A stretch of DNA of 64,000 nucleotides, taken from the NCBI RefSeq assembly GCF_007994075.1, contig NZ_VIWU01000001.1:6572001-6636000 (forward strand), in the 5' to 3' direction. This DNA comes from Pseudonocardia hierapolitana (lineage in GTDB: Bacteria; Actinomycetota; Actinomycetes; Mycobacteriales; Pseudonocardiaceae). Under the pieces are notes generated by a model that saw nothing but the letters and a program-made list of their open reading frames with translations, searched no databases and was not told where the DNA came from. Positions 43,042-51,216 of this stretch are shown piece after piece. Positions within the stretch are counted from its first letter, which is position 1. Each line of letters opens with the position of its first letter. Made by a program: the position numbers and the translations under genes.

Positions 43042-43120
43042 AACGCGACGAGAGGGTCGCGATCGGACACGAGAAGATATACGATCCTGTAAACGATGCG
43101 ACCGTACGGAGGGACCTCAC
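43042..43120 (+). promoter_or_regulatory. Promoter/operator region of the meta-cleavage operon
   Basis: A short AT-richer patch (43070-43100) holds a TATACGAT that could be a -10 element, a repeated ACGAT spaced 14 bases apart, and a CCGTACGG palindrome just before the GGAGGG ribosome site. GntR-family operators often have such short repeats, and the operon encodes a GntR regulator. Assignment is by position only. Confidence 0.3.
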
Positions 43121-44581
43121 ATGCCTGGACCGGAGCCCGGCGGCCCGGATGCGGTGACCGCAGCGCTGGGGAGGCGGCCCGGGAAGGTCGTCGCGGTCCA
43201 CCTCAACTACCCGTCGCGCGCGGCCCAGCGCGGGCGGACGCCGACCGCCGCGTCGTACTTCCTCAAGCCGTCCTCCTCGCTGACGGGTTCCGGCAGCGTC
43301 GAGAAGCCCGGCGGCACCGAGCTGCTGGCGTTCGAGGGCGAGATCGCGCTCGTCATCGGCAGCCCGGCCCGGCACGTGCGGCCGGAGGACGGCTGGGCGC
43401 ACGTGGGCTGGGTAACGGCAGCGAATGACCTGGGCCTGCAGGACCTGCGCACCGCCGACCGGGGCTCGAACGTCCGGTCCAAGGGCGGTGACGGCTACAC
43501 GCCGCTCGGGCCCGCGCTCCTGCCCGCCGCCGAGCTGGACCCCGCTGACCTGCGGATCCGCACCTGGTTGGACGGCGAGCTCGTGCAGGACGACACCAGC
43601 GCGACGCTGCTGTTCGAGTTCGGTCACCTGGTCGCCGACCTGTCGCGGATGCTCACGCTCGAGGAGGGCGACGTCATCCTCACCGGCACGCCCGCGGGCG
43701 CGTCCGTGGCGCAGCCGGGGCAGGTGGTCGAGGTGGAGGTCGGCACGGTCGACGGCACCCGCAGCACCGGACTGCTGCGCACCGCGGTCGTCGAGGGTCC
43801 GCCGCTGGCCCCGTGGGGCTCGCCCGCACACGTCGACGACGCGGTGCGCGCCGACGCCTGGGGCACGCCGCCGCCCGGGCCGCCCGGCCTGTCCGCCGAG
43901 ATCCGCGAGCGGCTGCACCGGGTCGCCGTCGCGACGCTGTCGGTGCAGCTGCGCAAGCGCGGCTTCGACGACGCGAGCATCGACGGGGTGCGTCCGCTGG
44001 TCCCGGGCCGCCGGCTGGTCGGCACCGCGCGCACGCTGCGCTACGTCCCGTTCCGGCCCGACCTGTTCGCCGCGCACGGCGGCGGCTACAACGCGCAGAA
44101 GCGGGCGGTGGACTCGATCGGCCCGGGGGAGGTCCTCGTCATGGAGGCCCGCCGGGACCCCACGGCCGGCACGCTCGGCGACATCCTCGCGCTGCGCGCG
44201 CAGGTGCGCGGCGCCGCCGGGATCATCACCGACGGTGCCGCCCGCGACGCCGCCGCCGTCGCCGCGATCGACCTGCCGGTCTACACGTCGGGCCAGCACC
44301 CGGCCGTCCTGGGCAGGCGGCACGTCCCGTGGGAGGGCGACGTCACCATCGCCTGCGGGGGCGCCACGGTGCAGGTCGGCGACGTGATCGTGGCCGACGA
44401 CGACGGGGTCGTGGTGATCCCGCCGGGCCTGGTCGAGGAGGTGCTCGGCGCCGCCGAGCAGCAGGAGCGCGAGGAGGCGTGGATCGCCGCCCGGGTCGCC
44501 GAGGGCGCCGGGCTGCAAGGGCTCTACCCGCTGTCCGGGCCGTGGCGCGACCGGTACGACGCCGAGCAGGCCCCGTCGTGA
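43121..44581 (+). CDS. Fusion protein: fumarylacetoacetate hydrolase (FAH) domain + RraA/HMG-aldolase-like domain
   Basis: 486 residues. Residues 1 to about 225 form a FAH-family domain: AASYFLKPSSSLTG, FEGEIALVIG (metal-binding Glu residues), WVTAANDLGLQDLR (metal-binding Asp), SKGGDGYTPLGPAL and LEEGDVILTGTPAG. Residues from about 255 form an RraA-like domain: GTARTLRYVPF, GEVLVMEARRDPTAGTLGDILA, GIITDGAARDAAAVAA with the R-D metal/substrate pair of HMG/CHA aldolases, and GDVIVADDDGVVVIPPG. In homoprotocatechuate degradation FAH proteins act as isomerase/decarboxylase or hydratase, and an aldolase then cleaves to pyruvate. The fusion may cover two such steps. It is the first gene of the coupled hpa operon. 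Confidence 0.88.
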   Translation: MPGPEPGGPDAVTAALGRRPGKVVAVHLNYPSRAAQRGRTPTAASYFLKPSSSLTGSGSVEKPGGTELLAFEGEIALVIGSPARHVRPEDGWAHVGWVTAANDLGLQDLRTADRGSNVRSKGGDGYTPLGPALLPAAELDPADLRIRTWLDGELVQDDTSATLLFEFGHLVADLSRMLTLEEGDVILTGTPAGASVAQPGQVVEVEVGTVDGTRSTGLLRTAVVEGPPLAPWGSPAHVDDAVRADAWGTPPPGPPGLSAEIRERLHRVAVATLSVQLRKRGFDDASIDGVRPLVPGRRLVGTARTLRYVPFRPDLFAAHGGGYNAQKRAVDSIGPGEVLVMEARRDPTAGTLGDILALRAQVRGAAGIITDGAARDAAAVAAIDLPVYTSGQHPAVLGRRHVPWEGDVTIACGGATVQVGDVIVADDDGVVVIPPGLVEEVLGAAEQQEREEAWIAARVAEGAGLQGLYPLSGPWRDRYDAEQAPS

Positions 44582-45264
44582 CGTCCCTCTCCGACGCCCA
44601 GCCGGTCTCCAAGGTCGACCTCGCCTACGACCTCATCCGCGGGCGCATCCAGAGCGGGGCCTACACGCCCGGATACCGGCTGGTGCTGGGCGTGCTGGCC
44701 AAGGAGCTCGGCGTCTCGACCGTGCCGGTGCGCGAAGCGGTCCGCCGCCTGGAGGCGGAGGACCTCGTCGAGGTCGTCCGCAACGTCGGTGCCACCGTCC
44801 GCGGGCTGGACCCCGTCGAGTACCGATGGGCGGTGGAGACGCTCGCCGTCGTCGAGGGCGCCGCCACCGGCCTGGCGGCCCCGTTGTTGCCGCCGTCCGC
44901 CCTCACCGAGGCGCGGCGGCTCAACGAGGCCATGCGCGCCGGCCTCGACGACCTGGACCCGCTCCGGCACACCCGGCTCAACCAGCAGTTCCACCGCGTG
45001 CTCACCGACCCGTGCCCGAACCCGCACCTGCTCGACCTCGTCGAGCGCGGCTGGGCGCGGGTGTCGGGCCTGCGCTCGTCGGTGTTCTCGTTCGTGCCCG
45101 ACCGCGCGGCGGAGTCGGTGCGCGAGCACGACGGCCTCCTGGACCTCGTCGCGCGCGGCGCGCCCCCGGCCGAGATCGAGGCCGCCGCCCGCGCCCACCG
45201 CGAAGCGACCGTGCGCGCGGTCCTGCAGAGCCAGGCCGCACCCGCACAGGAAGGACAGCCATGA
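44578..45264 (+). CDS. GntR-family (FCD subfamily) transcriptional regulator
   Basis: 228 residues. Winged HTH: KVDLAYDLIRGRIQSGAYTPGYRLVLGVLAKELGVSTVPVREAVRRLEAEDLVEVVRN. The FCD effector domain follows, with metal-type His residues in TRLNQQFHRVLTDPCPN and the final HREATVRAVL helix. The GTG start overlaps the preceding stop (GTGA) and its own stop overlaps the next start (ATGA). It lies inside the hpa operon and probably autoregulates it in response to a pathway acid. Confidence 0.9.
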   Translation: MTSLSDAQPVSKVDLAYDLIRGRIQSGAYTPGYRLVLGVLAKELGVSTVPVREAVRRLEAEDLVEVVRNVGATVRGLDPVEYRWAVETLAVVEGAATGLAAPLLPPSALTEARRLNEAMRAGLDDLDPLRHTRLNQQFHRVLTDPCPNPHLLDLVERGWARVSGLRSSVFSFVPDRAAESVREHDGLLDLVARGAPPAEIEAAARAHREATVRAVLQSQAAPAQEGQP

Positions 45265-46217
45265 GATTCCGCTCCGACCCCGCCCGGATCACCGGCTCGA
45301 TCGCGCCACTGGTCACCCCGTTCACCGACGCGGGGGACGTGGACCACGAGGCCCTGCGCACCCTCGTGCGCTGGCAGCTCGCCGCGGGCTCGCACGGCAT
45401 CTCGCTGGGCGGATCGACGGGCGAGCCGTCGGCGCAGTCGATCGCCGAGCGCGCGGAGGGCTTCCGCACCGTCGCCGCCGAGATCGGCGACCGCGTGCCG
45501 TTCCTCCCCGGCACCGGTTCGGAGAAGCTCGCCGAGACCCTTGAACTGACCGCCGCCGCCCGCGACGCCGGGGCGGACGCCGCGCTCGTCATCACCCCGT
45601 ACTACGCGCGGCCGACGCAGGAAGCGCTGTACGTCTGGTACTCGACGGTCGCGCGCGAGTTCCCGGACCTCCCGATCGTGGCCTACAACGTCCCGTCGCG
45701 CACCGCCGTCGACATCGCCCCCGAGACGGTCGGGCGCCTGTTCCGCGACCACGACAACTTCGTCGGGGTCAAGGAGACGACCAAGGACTTCGAGCACTTC
45801 TCCCGCGTGCTGCACGCCGCGGGCCCCGACCTGCTCGTCTGGTCCGGGATCGAGCTGCTGTGCCTGCCGCTCCTGCCGTTGGGCGGCGCCGGGTTCGTCT
45901 CGGCGCTGGCCAACATCGCCCCGGCCGCCGTCGCGCAGATGTACGAGGCCGCCGTCGCGGGCGACGCGCAGCGGGCCCGCGAGATCCACTACGGCGTGCA
46001 CCCGCTGGTGGACCTGCTGTTCGTCGAGACCAACCCGGCCCCGGCCAAGTGGCTGATGAAGGAGCGCGGGCTGATCGGGAGCGACCACGTCCGGTCCCCG
46101 CTGATCCCGCTCACCGAGAGCGGGCAGCGACGCGTCCGCGCTCTCGCCGCGGCCGCCGAGCAGTACCTGACCCCCGTCGCGCTCCCTGCCGAGACGCACA
46201 CCGAGGTGACCGCATGA
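45261..46217 (+). CDS. Dihydrodipicolinate synthase (DapA)-family lyase/hydratase
   Basis: 318 residues, a class I aldolase fold. Visible signatures: GSIAPLVTPFTDAGDVD, SLGGSTGEPSAQSIAER, ALVITPYYARPTQEALYVWY, IVAYNVPSRTAVDIAPE and the Schiff-base lysine in FVGVKETTKD. In aromatic catabolic operons members of this family act as pyruvate-releasing aldolases or hydratase-aldolases. Here it could cleave 4-hydroxy-2-oxoheptanedioate to pyruvate and succinate semialdehyde in place of HpaI. The RraA domain of the upstream fusion is a rival for that step. Both ends overlap neighbours by 4 bases. Confidence 0.88.
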   Translation: MRFRSDPARITGSIAPLVTPFTDAGDVDHEALRTLVRWQLAAGSHGISLGGSTGEPSAQSIAERAEGFRTVAAEIGDRVPFLPGTGSEKLAETLELTAAARDAGADAALVITPYYARPTQEALYVWYSTVAREFPDLPIVAYNVPSRTAVDIAPETVGRLFRDHDNFVGVKETTKDFEHFSRVLHAAGPDLLVWSGIELLCLPLLPLGGAGFVSALANIAPAAVAQMYEAAVAGDAQRAREIHYGVHPLVDLLFVETNPAPAKWLMKERGLIGSDHVRSPLIPLTESGQRRVRALAAAAEQYLTPVALPAETHTEVTA

Positions 46218-47743
46218 CACAGACGCAGCCCGCCACCCGGCACGTCCCCGAGGGCCTGCCCACGCACCTGCAGCACTTCATCGACGGCGAGCCGCGCGAC
46301 TCGGTCGGCGGCGCGACGTTCGACGTGCTCGACCCGGTCTCCAACCGCACGTACGCCACCGCGGCCGCGGGGCGGGCGGAGGACGTGGATGCCGCGGTCG
46401 CCGCCGCGCGGCGCGCGTTCACCGAGGGCCCGTGGCCGACGATGGCGCCGCGGGCCCGGGCCCGCGTGCTCAACAGGATCGCCGACCTGGTCGAGGCGCA
46501 GGACGCCCGGCTCGCCGAGCTGGAGACGTTCGACACCGGGCTGCCGATCACGCAGGCGCTGGGCCAGGCGCAGCGGGCCGCGGAGAACTTCCGGTTCTTC
46601 GCGGACCTGATCGTCGGCCAGACCGACGACGCCTACAAGGTGCCGGGCCGGCAGCTCAACTACGTCAACCGCAAGCCGGTCGGCGTCGCGGGGCTGATCA
46701 CGCCGTGGAACACCCCGTTCATGCTGGAGTCCTGGAAGCTGGCCCCGGCGATCGCGGCGGGCTGCACGGTGGTGCTCAAGCCCGCGGAGTTCACCCCGCT
46801 GTCGGCGAGCCTGTGGGCGCAGATCTTCACCGAGGCCGGCCTGCCTCGGGGCGTGTTCAACCTGGTCAACGGCATCGGCGAGGAGGCAGGCGCCGCGCTC
46901 GTGGCGCACCCCGGCACCCGGCTGATCTCGTTCACCGGCGAGACGACGACCGGCCGGGAGATCTTCCGCGCGGCCGCCCCGCACCTCAAGGGGCTGTCGA
47001 TGGAGCTCGGCGGCAAGTCGCCGGTCGTGATCTTCGACGACGCCGATCTCGACGCGGCGCTGGACTCGTCGGTGTTCGGCGTGTTCTCCCTGAACGGGGA
47101 GCGGTGCACGGCCGGCTCGCGCATCCTCGTGCAGCGCAGCGTCTACGACGAGTTCGTCGAGCGCTACGCCGAGCGGGCCCGGAACGTCGTCGTCGGCGAT
47201 CCGCACGACCCGCGGACCGAGGTCGGCGCGCTGGTGCACCCCGAGCACCACGAGCGGGTGCTGCGCTACCTGGAGATCGGGAAGACCGAGGGCCGCCTGG
47301 TCGCGGGCGGCAGGCGCCCCGAGCACCTGCCCGAGGGCAACTACGTCGCCCCCACCGTGTTCGCCGACGTCCCGCCGACCGCGCGGATCTTCCAGGAGGA
47401 GATCTTCGGCCCCGTCGCGGCGCTCACCCCGTTCGACGACGAGGCCGAGGCGGTGGCTCTGGCCAACGACGTCCAGTACGGGCTCGCGGGCTACGTGTGG
47501 ACCCGCGACCTGACCCGCGGTCACCGGGTCGCCCAGGCGATCGAGGCCGGGATGGTCTGGCTGAACTCCCACAACGTCCGCGACCTGCGCACCCCGTTCG
47601 GCGGGGTGAAGGCGTCGGGGCTCGGCCACGAGGGCGGCCACCGCTCGATCGACTTCTACACGGAGGAGCAGGCCGTGCACGTCACGCTCGGCGAGGTGCA
47701 CACGCCCCGGTTCGGCGCCGGCCCGGCGGGGAGGGACCGATGA
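46214..47743 (+). CDS. hpaE: 5-carboxymethyl-2-hydroxymuconate semialdehyde dehydrogenase
   Basis: 509 residues. ALDH motifs: TPWNTPFMLESWKLAP, MELGGKSPVVIFDDADLD, catalytic Cys298 in NGERCTAGSRI, EEIFGPVAALTPF and HNVRDLRTPFGGVKASGLGHEGG. NGERCTAGSRI and the NVRDLR-PFGGVKASG phrase are characteristic of HpaE. It oxidises the semialdehyde made by HpaD to 5-carboxymethyl-2-hydroxymuconate with NAD. The start overlaps the DapA-like stop and its stop overlaps the hpaD start (ATGA). Confidence 0.92.
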   Translation: MTQTQPATRHVPEGLPTHLQHFIDGEPRDSVGGATFDVLDPVSNRTYATAAAGRAEDVDAAVAAARRAFTEGPWPTMAPRARARVLNRIADLVEAQDARLAELETFDTGLPITQALGQAQRAAENFRFFADLIVGQTDDAYKVPGRQLNYVNRKPVGVAGLITPWNTPFMLESWKLAPAIAAGCTVVLKPAEFTPLSASLWAQIFTEAGLPRGVFNLVNGIGEEAGAALVAHPGTRLISFTGETTTGREIFRAAAPHLKGLSMELGGKSPVVIFDDADLDAALDSSVFGVFSLNGERCTAGSRILVQRSVYDEFVERYAERARNVVVGDPHDPRTEVGALVHPEHHERVLRYLEIGKTEGRLVAGGRRPEHLPEGNYVAPTVFADVPPTARIFQEEIFGPVAALTPFDDEAEAVALANDVQYGLAGYVWTRDLTRGHRVAQAIEAGMVWLNSHNVRDLRTPFGGVKASGLGHEGGHRSIDFYTEEQAVHVTLGEVHTPRFGAGPAGRDR

Positions 47744-48795
47744 CGTCCGTGCCGCCGCCCGATGTGATCCGCTGCGCCTACGCCGAGCTCGTGGTCACCG
47801 ATCTCGCCGCGGCCAGGTGGTTCTACGTTGACCTGCTCGGGCTGGTCGTCACCGCCGAGGAGCCCGACGCGCTCTACCTGCGCGCCTTCGAGGAGTACCT
47901 GCACCACTCGCTCGTGCTGCGCCAGGGGGAGACGGCCGCCTGCGCGCGGCTGGCCTACCGGGTGCGTTCGGCCGCCGAGGTCGATCGCGCCGAGGCCTAC
48001 TACCGGGCTCTGGGCGTCCGCGTCGAGCGGGTACCGGCGGGGGCGACCCGGGGGATCGGCGAGGCCGTCCGGATCGAGGACCCGCTGGGCTTCCCCGTGG
48101 AGTTCTTCTTCGACGCCGAGCACGTGGAGCGCCTCACCCAGCGCTACGACCTGCACGGCGCCGGCGCGATCAGCCGCCTGGACCACTTCAACGTGGTGAC
48201 GCCCGACGTCCCCGCGGCCCAGCGCTACTACGAGGGCCTCGGGTTCACGGTGTCCGAGGACATCGAGGACGCTGCGGGCACGGTGTACGCGACCTGGATG
48301 TACCGCAAACCGACCGTGCACGACATCGCCCTCACCGGCGGCGACGGCCCCCGCATGCACCACATCGCCTTCGCCACACATGAGCGCAGCCAGATCCTGC
48401 ACCTGTGCGACCACCTCGGGGCGGCGCGCCGCCCGGACATGATCGAGCGCGGGCCGGGCCGCCACGGTGTGTCCAACGCGTTCTACCTCTACCTGCGCGA
48501 CCCGGACGGGCACCGCATCGAGATCTACACCCACGACTACTACACCGGTGACCCGGACAACCCGGTGGTCCGCTGGGACGTGCACGACAACCAGCGCCGC
48601 GACTGGTGGGGCAACCCGGTCGTCCCGTCCTGGTACGCCGAGGCGTCGACCGTGCTCGACCTCGACGGCACGCCACGTGCGCTGCAGGAACGCACGGAAG
48701 CGCGCGAGGCCGACGTGACGATCGGGGCGGACGGGTTCTCCTACACCCGCGCCGGGGAGGCTCCTCGTGAGTTCAAGCTCGGCAACCAGGTGTAG
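47740..48795 (+). CDS. hpaD: Homoprotocatechuate (3,4-dihydroxyphenylacetate) 2,3-dioxygenase
   Basis: 351 residues, two vicinal-oxygen-chelate modules. Metal ligands His149 (SRLDHFNVV), His208 (PRMHHIAF) and Glu261 (HRIEIYTHDY), plus catalytic His194 (VHDIAL) and Tyr251 (FYLYLRDPDGH), match His155, His214, Glu267, His200 and Tyr257 of Brevibacterium fuscum HPCD with a constant offset of six. This supports an active extradiol dioxygenase that opens 3,4-dihydroxyphenylacetate between C2 and C3 using Fe(II) or Mn(II). It is the last gene of the hpa operon and overlaps hpaE by 4 bases. Confidence 0.95.
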   Translation: MTSVPPPDVIRCAYAELVVTDLAAARWFYVDLLGLVVTAEEPDALYLRAFEEYLHHSLVLRQGETAACARLAYRVRSAAEVDRAEAYYRALGVRVERVPAGATRGIGEAVRIEDPLGFPVEFFFDAEHVERLTQRYDLHGAGAISRLDHFNVVTPDVPAAQRYYEGLGFTVSEDIEDAAGTVYATWMYRKPTVHDIALTGGDGPRMHHIAFATHERSQILHLCDHLGAARRPDMIERGPGRHGVSNAFYLYLRDPDGHRIEIYTHDYYTGDPDNPVVRWDVHDNQRRDWWGNPVVPSWYAEASTVLDLDGTPRALQERTEAREADVTIGADGFSYTRAGEAPREFKLGNQV

Positions 48796-48821
48796 CGCCG
48801 AGCCGATCGGCGGCACCGCCG

Positions 48822-48835
48822 CCACCGCACGGTGG
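48822..48835. terminator. Possible terminator after hpaD
   Basis: CCACCG-CA-CGGTGG forms a short hairpin 27 bases past the hpaD stop and is followed by GGGGTG. The stem is short and the loop tight, so the assignment is weak. Confidence 0.3.
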
Positions 48836-48934
48836 GGGTGATTTCGAGGCCCCGGTCTCGACGATGCACGCGTTGCCGACGTCCATGCGTTCGGAGCCAT
48901 CGACGGTGAGGTGGCTCGTGATCATGTTCGGGGC

Positions 48935-49969
48935 ATGTCCAGCGACGAGTCGGGGGCGCCGCTCAGGGCGCACATGATGCAGTTGACGTGGGGCTCCATG
49001 GTTTCTCAGGCCATCAGCGTTGCGGCCGATCTCGGGGTGGTCGACGCGCTGGCGGCTGGTCCGCGTCGGGTGGATGAGATCGCGACGACCGTCGGGGCGG
49101 ACGCGTCGAGCCTGTACCGGCTGCTGCGGGCGCTCGGGGACGTCGGGGTGGTCGAGGAGCTCGACGGGCGGCGGTTCGCCACGACCCCACTCGGCGACCT
49201 GCTGCGTAGCGACGTGGCGGACTCGCTGCGCGAGTGGGCGATCATGGTCGGCAGGCCGTTCCACCGCATGGCGTGGACCGGCCTGCTGGGTGGCGTGCGG
49301 ACCGGGGAGCCGGCTTTCGAGCAGGTACACGGCGCATCCTGCTGGGACCACGTCCGCGATCAGGCGGAGGACGGGCGGATCATCGACGCCGCCATGACCG
49401 TGGCGTCGAGCCGCTCTCTGGCGGCGATCGCCGGCGAGTACGACTTCGGGGCGGCCGGCATGGTGGTGGACGTCGGCGGTGGGCGGGGTGGGCTGATCGC
49501 CGCCATCCTGGCGGCAAATCCCGGCGTTCGCGGGGTGCTGTTCGACCTGCCCCACGTGGTGGCCGGCCAGATCGTGGAGGCGACCGGCGTCGGAGACCGC
49601 TGTGAATACATCGGCGGCAGCTTCTTCGAGGAGGTGCCGGCCGGTGGGGACGTGTACGTGCTCGCCAACATCATCCACGATTGGGACGACGAACGCGCGG
49701 CGGAGATCCTGCGGAACTGCGGCAATGCGATGAAGCCCGGTGGCCGGATTCTGCTCGCCGAGGCGGTGCTCCCGGACACGCTGGAGGCGTCGCCGGCGAA
49801 GCTGATGGATCTGGAGATGCTCGTCATGAACGTCCGCGGAGCGCGGCAGCGCACGGCGACCGAATATCGCGAGCTGTTCACGCGCGCCGGTCTGCAGATG
49901 TCGGGGATCGTCGACCGCATCGGGCCGTTCGACCTGGTCGAGGCCGTCGCCACGGAGCGATGCGGCTGA
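48935..49969 (+). CDS. O-methyltransferase (COMT/acetylserotonin methyltransferase-like)
   Basis: 344 residues. An N-terminal dimerisation/winged-helix domain (MVSQAISVAADLGVVDALAAGPRRVDEIA, SSLYRLLRALGDVGVVEE) is followed by a SAM domain with VVDVGGGRGGLIAAIL, NIIHDWDDERAAEILRNC (catalytic His) and GGRILLAEAVLPD. These enzymes methylate hydroxyls of small, often aromatic, molecules. I chose ATG 48935; an in-frame GTG at 48911 is possible. It is a methylating enzyme right after a demethylation/ring-cleavage cluster, but a gap of about 140 bases suggests its own promoter. Confidence 0.88.
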   Translation: MSSDESGAPLRAHMMQLTWGSMVSQAISVAADLGVVDALAAGPRRVDEIATTVGADASSLYRLLRALGDVGVVEELDGRRFATTPLGDLLRSDVADSLREWAIMVGRPFHRMAWTGLLGGVRTGEPAFEQVHGASCWDHVRDQAEDGRIIDAAMTVASSRSLAAIAGEYDFGAAGMVVDVGGGRGGLIAAILAANPGVRGVLFDLPHVVAGQIVEATGVGDRCEYIGGSFFEEVPAGGDVYVLANIIHDWDDERAAEILRNCGNAMKPGGRILLAEAVLPDTLEASPAKLMDLEMLVMNVRGARQRTATEYRELFTRAGLQMSGIVDRIGPFDLVEAVATERCG

Positions 49970-50051
49970 TTCTCGGTTGAGCGGGACGCACCAGGGCGGG
50001 TTACCGTCGCGCCACTCGAACCTCTTCCACGGGGACCGAGGAGGCGGCGAC

Positions 50052-51035
50052 GTGGGCGTCCAGTTCAGTACCGACGACGTGCAGGACGACGAGCGCTACG
50101 ACTACTGGCTGCACCGCCACCGGGACGCTCTCGACACCGACCTCCGCCTCCTCACCGGTCGGCACCCTTGGTTCCGCGCCCGCTGCGCGATCCACACCCT
50201 CGGGGCGGTGGAAGCCGCCATCCTCTCCTATGGAGGTAGCCCGGCCCTCACCGCAGGCGAAGCCCGCCGCACCGCCGGGTACCCGGACCAGCTGGACGCG
50301 TACGAGATCAAGTTCTCCATCGCGTGCGAACAGTTCGTCGTGACCCAGGACGGCAGGCAGGCCGAGCTGCGCCCGGGCGACTTCGCGATCGTCGACATGA
50401 CCCGGCCCTCGTCGGCGATGGCGAGCGGCCGCGGGCCCAAGCGCGTGGTCTCGCTGACGCTACCCCGTGGGACGCTGCCGCTGCCGCAGAGCGAGGTCGC
50501 CAAGCTCACCGCCGTACCCGTCTCCGGGCGGCACGGCACCGCTGCGCTGGTGTCCACGCTGCTGCGGCAGATCACCACCGATGCAGCCGCCTACGACCCT
50601 GCCGAAGCGACCCCGGTGTCCACCGCGGTGATCGACCTGATCGCCACCACATTTGCCGCGCGGCTGGACCGGCGGCCTGCGCTCCCGCCCGACGCGCAGC
50701 GCAACATGCTGCTGCGGCGCATCTACGCCCACATCGACCAACACCTCGGCGACCCCGGGCTGTCCCCGACCGCGATCGCCGCCGCACACCACATCTCCCT
50801 CCGACAGCTGCACAAGTTCTTCGAGCCCGAACCGCACACCGTCGCCGAGTGGATACGCCGGCGACGGTTGGACCGGTGCCGCCGTGACCTGACCGACCCG
50901 GCCCTGGCCACCCGGTCGATCGGCGCGATCGCCGCGCGGTGGGGATTCGCCGACGCGACCAACTTCCACCGGCTGTTCCGCGCCGCGCACGGAACACCCC
51001 CCGGCGCATACCGGCGGCTGATGAGCGAGCAGTAG
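50052..51035 (+). CDS. AraC-family transcriptional regulator
   Basis: 327 residues. The sensor domain carries KFSIACEQFVVTQDGRQAELRPGDFAIVDMTRP. The HTH pair is IAAAHHISLRQLHKFFEPEPHTVAEWIRRRRLDRC and IGAIAARWGFADATNFHRLFRAAHGTPPGAYR. The GTG at 50052 has AGGAGG upstream at good spacing. It follows the O-methyltransferase on the same strand by 82 bases. Its target is not evident. Confidence 0.9.
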   Translation: MGVQFSTDDVQDDERYDYWLHRHRDALDTDLRLLTGRHPWFRARCAIHTLGAVEAAILSYGGSPALTAGEARRTAGYPDQLDAYEIKFSIACEQFVVTQDGRQAELRPGDFAIVDMTRPSSAMASGRGPKRVVSLTLPRGTLPLPQSEVAKLTAVPVSGRHGTAALVSTLLRQITTDAAAYDPAEATPVSTAVIDLIATTFAARLDRRPALPPDAQRNMLLRRIYAHIDQHLGDPGLSPTAIAAAHHISLRQLHKFFEPEPHTVAEWIRRRRLDRCRRDLTDPALATRSIGAIAARWGFADATNFHRLFRAAHGTPPGAYRRLMSEQ

Positions 51036-51216
51036 CGACTCGACGCCGCCGCCGGCCGCCGAGCCCCGATGCACATCGATCGGCCGGGGCGTCGGCGACG
51101 GGGACGACGCAATGTGCACTGCGAGTCAATTGCCATGCGTGATCTGACATCGACACCTGAGGTTCGATGGCTGCAGCCTGGGACTGGGGCAACGAAGCCG
51201 GTCTGCGAGGTGAAAG

